A stretch of 64,000 bases of DNA from Triops longicaudatus (GCA_022885665.1 JAGQDJ010000102.1:1-64000); one strand, 5' to 3'. Numbered from the stretch's first letter, positions 1 to 15,000 are shown. Numbers and translations: made by a program. The notes: generated by a model from the letters alone, not told the origin.

Positions 1-3000
1 AACAACTTTTAATTTTTACCTCGCGTCCACGCAACCTTTCTGCTTTAAACACTACGTTAAAACATTGGTACTATAGATGTCTTTAAACAGTTTAATTCTT
101 TTACGGAAATTCCCAATAGATGATTTTATAATAGCGTTGTGTCATAGCACACCCGTGTCAAAGCACCCGACTCTCCCCTACACAAATCTGACCCAAGAGA
201 AAGTTTTTGAAATTCACGTATCTTGAATCAGATTCCGTGGAAAAGGAAAGTATGATGAAAAGCTGGCTCTGTTGATTTCTGGAGCTTGCACGTTAAAGTT
301 TACTACTAAGAAATTTATTATTTCTAGAGCTTGTAAGTTAAACTTTTATGCTAAGAAATTTATTAAGCACGTGATAATAAAATAAAAAACGGTCAGCACC
401 AAGTTTCCCGTGTAATTATCGACAAGCGATGCTAAAGTAACCACCCTATGGCTTAGTATATATGTATATATGTACCTCTTTTTTTCGTAATAGAATGTGA
501 AAAAGCTTGTTTTAAAATCATACCCGCAGGGTGAGAACGGTAGTTTGGGCTGCCCGGTCACAATAACTGAACTGGTTGATGCCTTTGCACCGCGAGTGCG
601 ACGTAGTGCCCCCATTACGCGGAGTCAGCTTCCCCTCTTCCCCGTCACCCTCGTCTTCCGTAAGGCGACTTGCAGGCCGTGAAGTGCCAGCAGTATTGTC
701 GTCTCTATGCCCAGGCACGTTATGATACTCCGACAAACTTAACTTGGCAGGTACAGCTTGCCCTATCGAACTTGCTACTGCATCAGCTGTGCACGTAGTG
801 GAAGGTTCCTGTTCGAACAACGTGCAACCGCGTGTCGGAGGCACCACAGAGAGGAAACAGCGTTCGATGTGGTCAAATCGAACTAGATGGCGCCCGCCGA
901 TTGGTGGCAAAGTTTTCAACACTATCCGCACTGTACCTGGAATTTCCTTTTCAGGAAGGGAGAGAAACATGTAGTTTTACTAACGTCACAGATTTGTGCC
1001 GAAGAAAGTGGGCAATAACGAATGCAAACTCGAAAGCTTTTGCCTGTGTCGACTTTTAAGGCTGTCTTTACTCGTTCTCGTAGAACATGCAGCGTACAAG
1101 TTCAAAATTCTTGTCGACATTTACCCTTGCCCGCTGCTTATAGATTTAAAGCTGGCGGTAGAACATGCCAGATGGACTTAAATGTATTAGAAAGTAAGTA
1201 AGGGAGAGGAGAAAAAAGAATCTTTACTTCATCATCGTCCACGTGCCAATTGTATTTGCTCTCTGTCCATGGTTTGCGGCGTACACCAGCGCTCTCTACC
1301 GTTTTGGTTTGGGAAGATGAGCCTTCCCGGTCTCCTAACGCGGACGTTTCGCGCGATTTGTTGTTACTTTTCTGGTTTTGGAGTAACTTGCTTATACGCT
1401 GAAAGTTAAAAAAATCTTAATTACACAATAAAATTGTAGTTATATTACTTTGAGTAATTTGGGTCCCATAATAGTAAGTATTTTGCACGCGAAATGTCGA
1501 GTATTTTTTTTAAGTAATGCTGAACTAGTTTACAGTCTGAACCCAAAAGTCGCAAAGATTAAACATGATTTAGTTACTATGGAAACGCTTATGGCGTGCG
1601 AAGTGGTCTACACTCCGAAGTCTCCATGCAAATGCGCAGACACGTTAGAACTGTCACGTCTAATTTTTTGGAATTCAAAAAAACAAACGAAAAAAGTGTT
1701 GAGCGGGAGGAAACTAGACGAAAAAGTAAGATAGAGAAGAAAAAAGAGAAAATTACCTGACAAGCGGCAATGCTCGCCTACAACTTCCAACCATACGTAA
1801 TACATGTATAGCTACGTCGTAAGCTCACAAGGTAGAGAGTGGCTCAAACTCGACCCTTGGGATGGTTGAAGCGTTATAGGCCTCGTCATTTCTTGACATA
1901 TCTCCTCTTGTAAAGAAACTTGGCTATGGAAGAAACCAACTTCTCAACGGGAGGATTCACGTTGAAATGCACTAGGAAATACAATTCTGTGAACTAACAT
2001 AACTTGAGCCGGTCTTCAAAGTTTTTCTTTTAAAAAATGGAAAAAATACAAGGACACTGCTGCACAGAATGGTAATTAACTCGGATGTAAAAAAAAAAAA
2101 AACATGAAATAAGCCAGGCCAGATGTATCATAGTTTTCATGTTTCGCTTACATGCTTTCTGTCCCTTTTATTTAATGTACATGCAGCTCACCGTATAGTA
2201 TGTTAGAGGATGTTACAGAAAGGAATTGCGTAGAACTGTAAGAAAATTTAATCTCCTATCGGCAGTTTTCGCTTAAAACGGGTTTCTCCTGTTCTTATAC
2301 GCGACTCCTACTTATTGTCATCTTTTACACAGTTACGTTTTGCTGTAAGACTCTGCTGGAAGCACTTTTGGTGTGTGTTCAACTCTTAACTTATTCAAAG
2401 TTGGAAGCCTTTCTAACCGAAACCGCTTGTAGGGAGTCTGGTTCAGATATAAAAGCGTTGCGTCTTCTTAGTCCCGTTTAGACTGGTTATGAACGAGTTA
2501 GTGTGTCACGAAGGAATTTTAACTAGCAACCTAACTACAAATGCGTGCAAACAAAGCTATGATGAAACTACTGCGGTTGAACTTTAAAGTAAGAGATATA
2601 GATTAAAGAAGAGCATTTGATGTCTGTGCTCAGTAATGAATGTTTACTTCGAGAATCGGATGTAAAAGAAAATCGCTTGTCAGATTAATTTAGTGATATT
2701 GACATGTTAAAAATCGTGCACTGCTTCTGTATAGTACAAAGGTAGGGTTTATTAAGCTCTACACTAATTCACGTACATAATCGTTGGCCTAACTGGCATT
2801 ACGAACACCGGCCGAAGGGCCCCGTTCAGGCCCAACTTCGGCCTACTAAACTCTTGACTCAAGAGTAAGGACTCTCACCGCATTTCGCACACACTTGCCT
2901 ACCTACCCACTCCTGCTGGTCTTGAGCCTGCTTAAATACAGTACAGAATGCTGCAACGATCGAAACTTAACACAGAAGGCGGATGTCTCGCATACAATTT

Positions 3001-6000
3001 TTCCGCCGGAATACTAACGTTGGCAGGAAAGCGCTAGGGCACGTTTATATACCGTTACAATATTGTACAAAAAACATTATCTTTCATTCTTTGTCAATAC
3101 GTCCGGGTTTTGGTTCCAATTACATTGGAGACCGTTTATTTACATAGGCTCAAGACCGGGCATCGAGTATGAGTTAAGGCGGAACATGAAATGACACGGA
3201 CGTTGCAAGTACTGAATGGTACTTCGGCGGGACCGTAAGCTCTATACGAAAAAAAAGTGTTATGAAACTTATGCGATATGTATTCTTGTGGGTTCCACAG
3301 TATAATAAACTTTTTTTTAAAAAAATATAGTGCGAACAAACTTGTTTACCGTAAGCTTCATAGTGATTCGAAAGAGGCTTCTTTTAAACACGCGTAGCGA
3401 CGTTTTGTTAGGTACTGGAATGTAAAAGTTTTATAGAGTTTAAGAGGTAGAATTTCATATAATGTAATTCTGGAATACAATACATAAACATCTTATTCGA
3501 TGGATAAAGGGAAAATTTTCTACAAACTGTCGTACAATCTTTCCATACTAAAACACACTCCACAAGTATATCTTACATCCGGGTTGAAGTATATAACGAT
3601 AATGTCTCGTACACAAAAAATATCATAATTAATATAAAGTCTCATCCTCAAACGCGTGATTTTCTAACGATCATATTCGTCACCTGATTGTTATTTTTTT
3701 AAATAGGCTTATTTAGCGCTGATGCGGAAGTCAATGTCAAAGTTAACAGTTAAGTTACCTTCCAGCATTTTCTTTAGTTTAATTTAGATCACTCTAGAAT
3801 TTTCATCATAAGATCAAAAATTTAAGGTCAGAAAAAGAAGAAAACAAATCATTGTTGCGTTCTTATCGTCAAATGCCACAAGCCCAAAACTTATGCCATG
3901 TTTCTAAGTTCACTTTACTGGACAAACTGCCGTTCTCTATTGACAACGGGACAGACAACTTCTGCCCGCCCCCAAATTGTGTCCTCTCACCCTTAATTCA
4001 ACTTCTTGTTCCCAATGCAAAGCCTTACTCCTCTTTTCACTTTTCTAATTATCTTCTCCTAAAGAAAACGAACGAGTTATAGACCGAGACATGCCATTGT
4101 CCCATGTCCAGTGTGTGTGTTCTTATCAGTACTTGGGAGAGAAATGGCGTCCCCTTCCATAATGAGTCTCTTTTCACTGTTGAAAGCGACAACAGGAGGT
4201 CCGCCTCTTGTCTCCGCTGCGCTTCTAAAACATCGGAAGGTGAGATAAGTCTATGTATTATGCAGTATTTGCTCAGTAATTCGCCCCCTTTCCCCAACCT
4301 CCAACCGAACACCACAACCACACTTTCTTTGTTACACGACACTACAGCAATACGACATTCTTACGACCTTACTTTTCCGTTGCTTTACTGCAACAGTTCA
4401 CCGGTGGAAAAATTCAAAAAACTTTTGTACATTTGACTTAAGTTCAATTAATACCCTGTGAAATTTTCTTTTAATTTGCTTCGTAGTTGACTAGTTTTAA
4501 ATGAAGTTGACTTAAAAAGTTGACTTTAAATAGCTGACTTAAAGTTTTGTTTTCGTCATTCGCAATCTAAAATTGTAAACAGTTACATTTTTACGATTTT
4601 AGAAGTGAACTGAATTGAACTTCAAAATCATTCGAATTAGATTCGAATTGACTTTCCACATGACCTTGACTTGTCCCAGGTTTGAATATAATGCTAAACC
4701 ATTCGGTGTTGGGCAGCAACTAGAGTTTTCTTTGCAAGTGCCTTACTGTGAGTCACGGAATAATCGGGAAAGCGTAATGTGAGACACTGTTCACGCAACT
4801 GCTTTGGCATTACTTCAGGATTGTTTTCCTGGACGTTTCCTCTTTCTTTTTTTCTTGCCGAGATCAGCGCTCATGACTTGACACACTTGAGATACTTCTA
4901 CTTAACGATTAGCTCGATGATCTTTTTCTTGTCCTTGTTGTGTGTTGCTGCTGTAAAGCATCTCACAAGTTTGGACACCCTCTTTCTCCCTTCTCCCCCT
5001 ACTGAGGAAAGTTTGACCATGAAATGTGCATAGGCCGCATGCCTGCCAGTCTGATAGTCAAGGAGTAGTAGTCGTTTTCCTTTGATATTGGATGGAAAGC
5101 GCATCACTTGGCTTCTCTTTATCGGATGCCACAGGTCTGATGGACGGCACTTTAGCCCAAGCACTCGTTGGCCTTTGCCTTTCGTTTCCCGGCTTGCTTG
5201 CCTACTGCGGTGACATACCTCGCCAGTTCACAACCTCAGCAGTGGTCGCCGCAGCCGGTAGTGGAGAAGTGACCAAGGTTGTGCGGTAAAGGGGGATGGC
5301 ACCGCATGCAATAATGTGTGTTTTTAACCAAAGTCGCACTCGCAACTGACATGTGAAGCTTGACAACACTAGCAAGACAATTGTGGGTTGAGAATAGAGC
5401 CTTTGCTTCATGAGTCTTTGTCGCATCTCAATTGAATTTTATAGTGTCGGTTGCGACGAGGACTAAGATTCAGTTTCTCAGTGATTTTGCAGCACTATTT
5501 ACTGAAGGAACTCGAAGTGTGTGTGTTGCTCTTGTGTCGTGTTGTATGTGTGTATATGTGGGCTCTGGGAACCTGGCCCAGGCGGCAAATCGACCATGAA
5601 ATGTGCAAGTCGCTTGGGATCACATATGATCCTCCAAGCTCTGTTTTGTTGGATCTATTGTAAGTGCCTGCTATTCCGTTGCCTTTTAAGCGTGAAATCC
5701 TGTTGTCTCAACTTGGCTTCTTTCCGAAGCCTGCTAAACTCGATTAACGATTGTTATGCAGTAGATACAACCCATCTCCATAATTTTCCTTCAACATGCT
5801 TCCCCATCGCCCGAAAAAATGAACTAGGAAGCTTAAAAGATGTCTTAGAAACTTTAAATTTCTGTTTTATACGTCTCCTTTTGTGTTTCACGAAAGCTCA
5901 AGCTCCTTTAACTTTTTTCAATTATTTTTTAACTTTAAGCTTAATTGCGTGCGGTGTGTTGAAACGAGAACATGAGGAGAAGAGAATTTTCATATGTATG

Positions 6001-6051
6001 TGTTTTTCTGCTTTCTACGTGATTCTTTTTCAATGCTCGTGTGATGGATAG
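1..6051. other. No gene recognised
   Basis: I found no coding exon that I could support. Several open frames of 60-176 codons exist, but none has a recognisable domain, a plausible splice context or protein-like composition, and some start at non-ATG codons. The signal-peptide exon or exons of the Ig gene that begins (in my model) at 6052 may lie here or further upstream, but I could not identify them. The only structured item is a 25-bp segment at 155-179 that recurs in inverted orientation at 36610-36634. Confidence 0.6.
155..179 (+). repeat. 25-bp dispersed repeat copy, matches 36610-36634 inverted
   Basis: The 25 bases beginning GTGTCAAAGCACCCGACTC are the exact reverse complement of 36610-36634, which lies inside a hAT-type MITE. 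The flanks here do not resemble the rest of that MITE. This is either a fragment of a related element or an older repeat captured by the MITE. Confidence 0.75.
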
Positions 6052-9000
6052 CTGCGTGTCAAGAGCCGGATTTCGCAGAGCCCATCCGTAACGAAACCGT
6101 ACCTGAGGGACGAGATGTCAAACTTGCTTGTACAGTCCGCAACCTCGGCACTTACAAAGTCGCTTGGATCCATTACGAAAAATCCGCCATTTTATCCGTG
6201 GGAAACCACGTAATTACTAGGTAAATTCTTCCTGTTTTCCCTCACTCCCAAGCCTCTGGCGACTATGGAAATTTTTCTCGCGTGTTACACTTTTTGACAC
6301 TATCTAGAATTATGCAAAGGCCAGCAAACGGTATATTCAGTTTAATAAATGCTTGTGCTTATTGAATTAAAACTATAGTTATGATAATTAATACGAATCG
6401 AACTTGGTATATATGGAAAAAAAATTATAAAAGCAAGGAGAAACTCTCTGGTATTAGAAATATTGCTGTGGATACCTAACAGCAATATACAACCGCATAT
6501 CTCTGACACATGATGCTTATGGTGTTACGCGGATATGCGGTGCTTTCTGGTTGTTATTGTTAGGTTACCCTTTAATTATAATTTTGTGAAATTAATGAGA
6601 TTAAGCTCGTAATAATCGTGAACAAAGATTGAATACGAAACGAAACCAAGATAAAGACAGAATATCTTGCAAAAACAAAATAGTGTTACTGCGGCTGGAA
6701 TAACTGGAAGTTTTCATTGTTGCCCTTGGAAGAATTAAGAAGTATAGTGAAGTGCAGTTCAATACTTCTCTAGGAATCCACGGATCACAGTTTCACACGA
6801 CCATCATCGCACGTGGTATCTCCACATTCACAACGTCCAAGAAGGTGATCGAGGCCGGTATCAATGTCAACTCAACACTGTGCAAGCTAAAACCCAAGCT
6901 GGTTATCTTCACGTCGTGGGTAAGAAACTTTGTGTGTCTATGTTACACAAGCTAAGGAATTTGAATCCTCATTGAGATGTTTCCTGGTGTTCCCTTATTA
7001 GTTCCTCCCGTGATTGAAGACGCGTTTAGTAGCTCGGATGTAATCGCTCGTGAAGGCAGTGATGTATCTTTGACTTGTCATGCTCGCGGGTCTCCTCCAC
7101 CAGTTGTCAAATGGAAAAGAGAAGACGGGAGAGCCATTTTACTTAACAAAACAACGTCAGGTAAAATTTTCCCTTCAAATTACGCCTTAATCCTTGTTTT
7201 GGTAAACTCTATATGGCAAGAAAATATATTTTTATTGTGCATTTATGACTTTTGTAATATGTTGCCATTCGTTCTGTAGTTTTATGCGTATTATAGTTTA
7301 TAAGCTTTTAATTTTTGTATTATTTTATCACTTGCACGTTTCAGGTTTCATTATTTGCTTAAATTTTTTAGTCATCCAACTTTTTAACTTCTATTCATAT
7401 TTATTAGCCATCGTTTTTAAACTTGATTAATGGAGTGTATTTTTCATTGCGTGCAGCTCAATTTTATTTTTTATTAAAACTTCAAGTATTTTTACTTTTA
7501 AGTATTTTTCTCAGTCTTTATTTTTTTAAATTGTAAATACCGTCGTAAGTAAATGACTGCTAACACTTAGTAACTTACTTTTTCCTCGGCGTCTTTTCTT
7601 TATTGTATGTTGTATTAATTTCTCTTTTTATATGCTTTTCAGTTTTTGTTTTAGATTTTTTTCGTATTGTTTGCTTTGTTAACTGGTGCGTATATGACTA
7701 TAATATTTACCTGGCGTGTTTTTCTTGGTATCCAGTACCCGAAGTGGAGAGCACCGTGCTGGATTTATCCAAGATAAGTCGCCTGTCTATGGGTGTGTAT
7801 CTATGCATAGCATCCAATGGCGTCCCGCCGGCGGTCAGCAAACGTCTCCAAGTCAGCGTGGACTGTAAGTTGACTTGAAACGGTGTCATTTATTATACAA
7901 GCCAGGTAGTCCCAACGGGTAGGGCAAGTTTTTGTCATGTTTGAATCAGCACCGAGTCCAAATGCCAATACTTATAATCCTAGGCAATAGCAAGATCTAA
8001 GCTTCTTAGGTTTCAACCTAACCAAAATCCCTCCACAGACTAGCTTAATTATTTATATTGTCTTATTCCACAGCGTAGAAAATACTTCTTTTACGCGGGA
8101 TTTATACATTACAAGTCACAAACAGCTTCCCTTCCACATTGCTCAAGAAGTAAGCAAGGTTTGTTTCCCCTTTTTACGCTGTTCGGCCCCCTACCCTAGG
8201 GGAGGCGAGGTGGTGGGAGCGAAAATTCGTTAAGAATGGGAAAGGTAGAAAGGTAATATGCATATAGTAGAGGAATAAAGACGAGTAGGGGAGCAAGAGG
8301 GGGCGGAAGTTTCTTAATGTGTCAAAGCTTATGTTTGACTTTGAAGGTGTAACTCACACTTTGAAAATGATTATTGAATTCTCCTCGTTGACATCTTGCA
8401 CAGTTCCGCCGATGGTGTGGGTGCCTCATCAGTTAGTCGGAGCGCCTCTGGGCGCCACTGTCACTTTGGAATGCTTGCTGGAAGCTCACCCAGCAGCTTT
8501 GCACTATTGGAGTCGCGCTGATGGCGTTGTTTTGCACGATCCGCAGAAATACCACACGGAAAGCGCGACGGGTCCTATGGCTTTGGACGCTTTCAAGCGA
8601 CGCGGCGAAGTTCCACCCAACAACAGTAACAACAAGGTTACTTTTAACTGGCGCAATGACCCACAAACAGCGCTTTCGTATTGGTCCTCCCCATCCCAAG
8701 CTTCTTACACTACACATCTACGGCTGACTATCCGGCACATTACGATGAAAGATTATGGTGCTTACCGGTAGGTCATCCTTAACCCCATATGCATATTTGG
8801 AAGTTATTTCTGACCCGTGATAAACTTGGAAACCTATCGCTTTTACTAATGTATTTCCTTTATCGTTTTTCGTAGGTGCGTTGCTAAGAATCCTCGTGGA
8901 GAAACGGACGGTACCATCAAACTTTATCGTAAGTTTTCTATTCCTCTGTTTGGGTAATTTATATTGTCCATTGCGCCGTGTTGAAGCCAAGCCGAACCTT

Positions 9001-12000
9001 TCCCGGGAAAAGACTGACAAGGAGGAAAAGCTTACAGTAGTCACAAAGTTCAGACTATTGATTCCGAACCGTTTTCCTAATTTATTTTCCCTTGGACTCG
9101 CTTTGGGAATGTGAACAATTTTGAGACGCACGTTCGCTGTTGTTGCAACAATTACTGCCTTACAGTACCGGGAATTGGAACTTTTCTTCTCCCCACCCAT
9201 TCTTCCTAAAAAGCTTGCCGTTACTTACACAACCATGTCCAAGCCATTTGATAGCTTCGCGTTTCTTGCAACTGGACATCGTCTCGTTGCTCTCGTCGCG
9301 GTTCGGATCACAGTAGCGGCTAAGTGACGTCTAAGTAACTAATAGGAACCGAGATATACAATTTCAGTTACCCTGCTTTGCCAGTAATGCACCAGCAGTT
9401 CCAGGTTACAGTAACTAAAAATCTGACATTTAGTCGCCGACAAGCCTCGTTAGGAAATGATTTTCCTGTCTTGGCCAATGTGTGTGTGTGTTTTTTTTTT
9501 TCCTCTCCATTTGCTCGTTTTCTGCCTAAATCGTCCGAACAAGAACCCAGGGCTTGGACTTCGGGGGGGAGAGGGGGGGGACTACAATGGATAATTGGAG
9601 ACTAGTAACGTGCTCTCGTTACATTGTCAGCAGCCAGTACAAGAAGGAATCAACTCTTGGGGGTTTCCGTAATGTAATACCCTTTGCTAGAAGGAATTGA
9701 AGGTTCATTTAGTATACACATATGATCCCTTCGTCCCCAACACATACACACATGTACCCTCAAACCTCAAATAATCTATTATGTATCAATTATCCTCGAA
9801 CACAGTCAACAACAGGCCTGCCCTTTAGGCAGTACTAGCGCAAGATCCCTTTGTGCAAATCTTCTCGCTCGGGACGCCTGATTAAGGGTACGAGACAAAA
9901 ATAGGGTAACCGGAGGGTGTTATGATAGTAGAGGGGGTATTAGGGAGAAAAAATTACGTCCCCCTGGCTCGTTTACTTCCTTCTTTCGCATCTTCTTTCG
10001 TCTTGTTTCGAGGGTGGGCAAGGAGGTAGAGAACAGGGAAGGTGGTACCAGCTTGTCTAATAAAAGGATCGAAAACCCATATCACGCTTGACTGACGTTT
10101 TATGAGCGTAGGCAGGTCACGAGGCTGCAGCGAGAGGAGCCTGGTAAAGACTGCAGACACAGCTTTGCTTTGCCCATACCAAGCTTGGTCGAGGTACCGG
10201 CCACGAGGGGAGTTTGAACTTGCCCCTCATCGTCGAGGGAACACGTCTTTAACCAGAGAGTAGTAGACGCTCGAAAGAAAGCTATACAAATTTAGAAGGC
10301 TATGGAAGAGAAAAACATTGGGTATTTTTTTCGCCTTTTTTACTTGGGGGCCAGGGGGGCCAAGAAAGCTTCTGCCACATAAATTAGTCCAACGATGAGC
10401 AAACACCCGTCAATTGAGTTTCACATGCCACTTGTGATCGAGTCTATTTGTTCAGCTTCCATCGCAAGAAGGGGATTCTTTGAAAGTACGAGAAGTAGAG
10501 CTCCTTACAGTACTTCTTCTCCCCAACACTTTCAAATCCACTTGAAAGTTTGCTTTGATTCTCTGGGATTTACCATGGGAAGCTGGGTCACACATTATGG
10601 TTTTCAATAGCCTTGAAAGCGTTAAACAATAATTTCTCTATTTTCTTCCCCATCCATCAAGATTTTGCGGACGAGAAAAGGAACTCCTTCATAGTTGGGG
10701 CAATCTCTTTGTCCGGTAATGATAATCCAGTTTGAAAGACCGCAATGAACGCCTCTTGTGGGAATGTAGTAAATCCCCACGACTTTCTTCTCCAGTATCG
10801 ATGAACATATGGACAGTTGGTTCCACATGAGACCTAACGATGTCCAGTAAGGAGTTGGAGGATGGGGGATGTCTAGTTCTTCTCATGTTCCGGTCAGGCT
10901 CAATCAGGCGAAGACATTGAGCCTAACAAGCGGAGATGTCTTAAAGCCCCTTTTGATCCCCTCCACCTTGACAATCAAGGCGGTGGGGGAAAATTTTTTT
11001 CTTTCTTTTTTTTTTGTCATCCGTCACAGCTTGGATCATTACAATGCAGCAAAGGAGGTGAATTTTACCTCTTTTGGGTAGTAACTGTCAGACGCGTTAG
11101 CGTTGATCAAACTACCACTCGTCTCGGTTCTTTTGTTATTGCTTTGGGGGCAAGGACTTAGCTAATGCCGCTCCTGTGAAGGGGTATCTCATCTTTCCTA
11201 ATAACCCACGAAAGATTAATGACGGTACGAACACATGAGAAATAATCATATTGGCATTCCTAGGACTACTACGAAGGTGGTAAGCACAACATAAGCACCG
11301 TGTAGGAAATTCAGCTGCTCCATCCATCAAAGAGAAGTTTTGAACACTTCCAAACGTGAACTTCATCAAATCTGGAAATAGATGCATCTCGACATGCCGC
11401 TCATAATAACCGTTTTACACAAACCTGAAAAACATTAGAATACTAAAAGTTTAATTTAACTTTTTTAAAAAGACCCAGAAGGTGTATTGAAATAATTTGA
11501 ATTGTTTCCAATATGAGCTATTAGATTACTGTAATCGTTCGAAGTGTTAGTTTGTTTCAGAAATTACAGTATTTTGTATTGAACTTTAGCATTAATATAA
11601 CTAATTAAGCAAATTTGAAAACTATTTGAGTTGTACAGCCTACTATTGGACTGGCCATTGTGGCGTTGAGGCAAATGCCGTATGAGCCGATGCCCGAAAA
11701 TGCTTTTTTGTTGGACGGGACTTTCTTAGTCGTAATAATGTTGGAAAAGTTTAGCGGTGCCGTTCTCGCAAATTTCCGCATGGTCCGCAGGCAAGCCAGT
11801 CCGCCTCAGGTGTGACCAATAACTCGAGGTACGTTTACGTGTCTTCGAAGTTTTTAAAGCAACCTAATTGTCTGAATTACTTAATAAGTTTACGTATTTA
11901 AAAAAAAAACTTTGAATTTTAGAAACTCCTTGATTTATTTGTACTTTACTGCCTTACTAGATTACTGCTTTATGAAAGGATTATTTGAATTACTCGTGTT

Positions 12001-15000
12001 ACTAAGTATTCGATTTTTTTATTCTACGACTTAATGCGAGTTATGCTACCGCAGTCGAATTGTTAATGAATGTTTCTAATTGCTTGAACTACAATAATCA
12101 ATTGAACTATTTGATTCATTGAGCGTGCTTGCATTAATGGATTAATTTTGACATTTGAATAAAAATAGATATTCTCCTTTCCGGCCTGCACGTGCGAGTG
12201 CTATTCTCATGGCGGATAAACGGAGAACACGATAATAAGCGTACAAAATAGCAATCTTAGGCTGTGAATAATATTAGAAATATACTTATGTGTGCTCTAC
12301 ACGAACAGTTGTTGACTTATTATACACTCAAATATAAGTCGCAAAGAACTGTAAAAATATTTTTTATTAACAAACTGAATAAATTAATCAAGCGCTATGG
12401 TGTAATTAAAATGTGAGGTAAATGTGTTAACCGAAAGTGAAATATTTTAAGTAGTGTTTTGTGATAAAATCTGTGACCATTTAACCTTACCTTCATTACC
12501 AATTTTTGCAAACTTTTCTTTACACCACAAGCTTCTCTAGGATGTGCAACGAAAGTGGATCGGCAGATAGGAAGAAATAAGTTAACTGTGTCCGATTTAA
12601 GTGTAATCGAATAAGAAGGCAGAACATCTATATTGTTATACAAATTATAGTAGATAAATTATTGGGATTGTTCTGAGTTATCTAGAAAGTTTGATATATA
12701 TTTGGAATTTGTTACGCGATACATAAGTGAATGTGCTGCGTGCATCATTAACCATTATCGGAGAATAGTTATAGTACTGTACAGTAACGGTATCGTCTGA
12801 AAGTACCCGTCTACATTTGACACATATCGTCGTCGCGCTTCGCTTGGGGACCATCTTAGGACGATTGGAGGAGGAAGAAAAAGAAAAGCTTGTACGGCAA
12901 GTTTGGAATATTGAACATACGTGGTGCCAGATACTAGGCGTTATCTTGTAAAAGGCTCACCTCTGCAATGCACACATACAGAGAGAGCGCGAGTTTCTCG
13001 CTGCCTTTTCTTTGGGTGTTGCCTTTTCTACTGGCAATTGAATCAGGGAAGAGCGGCTCTCTAGGGTCGTCCTATTAAGGCTAGCTGCATCGCTCAGATC
13101 GACAAAAAGAAAAAAATACCTTAGCCGTCTTGTTTTCTTCCCAGCCTAAGCCTTTGCCCCCCTCCCTCACTTTGTGTTTACTAAACGCCGCGGCAAAAAA
13201 AAAAGGAAAGGGGAAATATTAGAAAAGTCCAAAGTAGAGATACTTCTTGACGTTGGGTGCATACGCTAGTAGCTGTGCTTACTAGCCATTGGGAGCATAG
13301 ACTCACCTTACATGCCGACGGTCCCCAGCTACAACTAATTACATTCGCTTGCAGAACATTCACGAGCAGCTTTTCTTCGTAAGATCTTTGGCTCCAACGA
13401 AAAAAAAATGGAAGGAAGACGTGCATCATACTGTCGGACGAAGGGAAAAAGTTGAGCGGCGTCTTGTCTTTAAAGGAATGAAAACGACGGACTCTAAGAA
13501 GAAAGAAGTACCAAGAAAAAATGAGATACCTCTGACAGGTTCCGAAGTTGGACTTGGTGTCTGGACGCAAAGCTCCCTGAGCTTCCGTCGAAAATGACAG
13601 GCAATCCTAGGCCCATGACGAGACTTGTGACTTGCTTCATCGAAAGGCATGGAGGCTAGATTCTCCGACACTGAGCGTGACCGGAGTTTGTTTAATAAAC
13701 CGTCTTTCTGGTAGATGTTGACGAGATCAATGAACAAAGTAGACGTTCATAAAGAACCGAGCCAACCTTCAGGAAAGGAAGGAATTTGACCGAAATGATC
13801 AAACACAGCACGTCCGGAAGCATCTTTTAGCAAACTTTTCTTGTTCTCTAAACCTATTTTTTCTACTTTCTCTTTTTTTCTAGCCTCTCATCAGTATGGG
13901 AGTACCAAGAACCCTTCCTCAGAACAAAATGCCCTCGCGGAGACACAGGACGTGAACGGCGGTACGTAGTCCACTGTAAAGCTTGTTCACGTCGTATTCA
14001 TTTTTAATTTTTAAGCTCAGCAAAAATTGTTTTATTACGACACCATTTGAAGCCCTAGTATCACCGTACATCGAAAGTTACCATTTGGCATTATCAGTAG
14101 GCTACAAGCAAATTTGATGCTCTGACAATATTGCCCTTTAGAGACCTATTCCCGTTAAGGGGCGCTTTTATTGTATTTATTGAATAAGAATCTCGTCCTT
14201 ATCTAGAGCGTATTTGCAGAAATGAGTTTGAAAGCTATAAATACGCAAACAGAGTGCTTTGCTTAGCAGTGGCGTCGTGCACTTAAAAAATTTGGGGGGG
14301 CCCGATTTTGCATTTCTTGTAAAAAGGTGTTGCTTTTTTCAGGTTTACAAATTTTGAAAAAGGGTGATACCTTTTTTTTTCAGGATGGCAAAAAAATTTT
14401 TTTTTTGGGGGGGGGCCCGGGCCCCCCCTGCCCCTTATGGCACGACGCCACTGTTGCTTAGTGCTATTGACGCTATATTTTGAAAAAAATTTCTTTGGGG
14501 AAAACAGATACGTAGATTTGCTGCAGTACATATAGCGCCTCAGGCGGAATAAAATCGGAAAAGCCACGTGTTCGACAGTTCGTGTTTTTAATATTTCTCT
14601 TTCAACTCAATTATTGTTTTAACACGCAGTGCAGTCCGCTTATAACCAATTCCTTCTACAATTAAATGCCAGCTACAGAGAGCGGGTTTTAAGGTTTCAA
14701 GTAATGTGAATGTACAATAAATCTCCGATTCTGTCAACCCGGATTATGAGACTCCCGATAATATCAACAGCCTCGGCAACATTTTCTCTTCGCTAACGAT
14801 ACGTTTCTATGTTGATTTTTATGCATTTACTAGTGGATAATAAGAGATTTTAACATAAAAAACTTAGGATATTGGTCTCAGGGAAAGCTTAACTAAGTTA
14901 AAAATACAATTTATTTTCGATTATTACTTCGCATCGGAAATTTATAAAATTTTCTTAATGCATTTAATACTTAAGTCTGATTTTGTCAAATATCAGACCT

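Noticed and set aside
5521..6051. 176-codon open frame just before the first DIP exon, considered as a 5' exon.
   Set aside because: It has no signal peptide leading into Ig1, and its frame ends in a stop at the acceptor site; the exon is better explained by the AG at 6050-6051.
10622..11387. Minus-strand open frames with faintly transposase-like wording (for example LLDIVRSHVEP).
   Set aside because: They are short and diverged, with no ordered set of motifs and no terminal repeats; resemblance may be chance.
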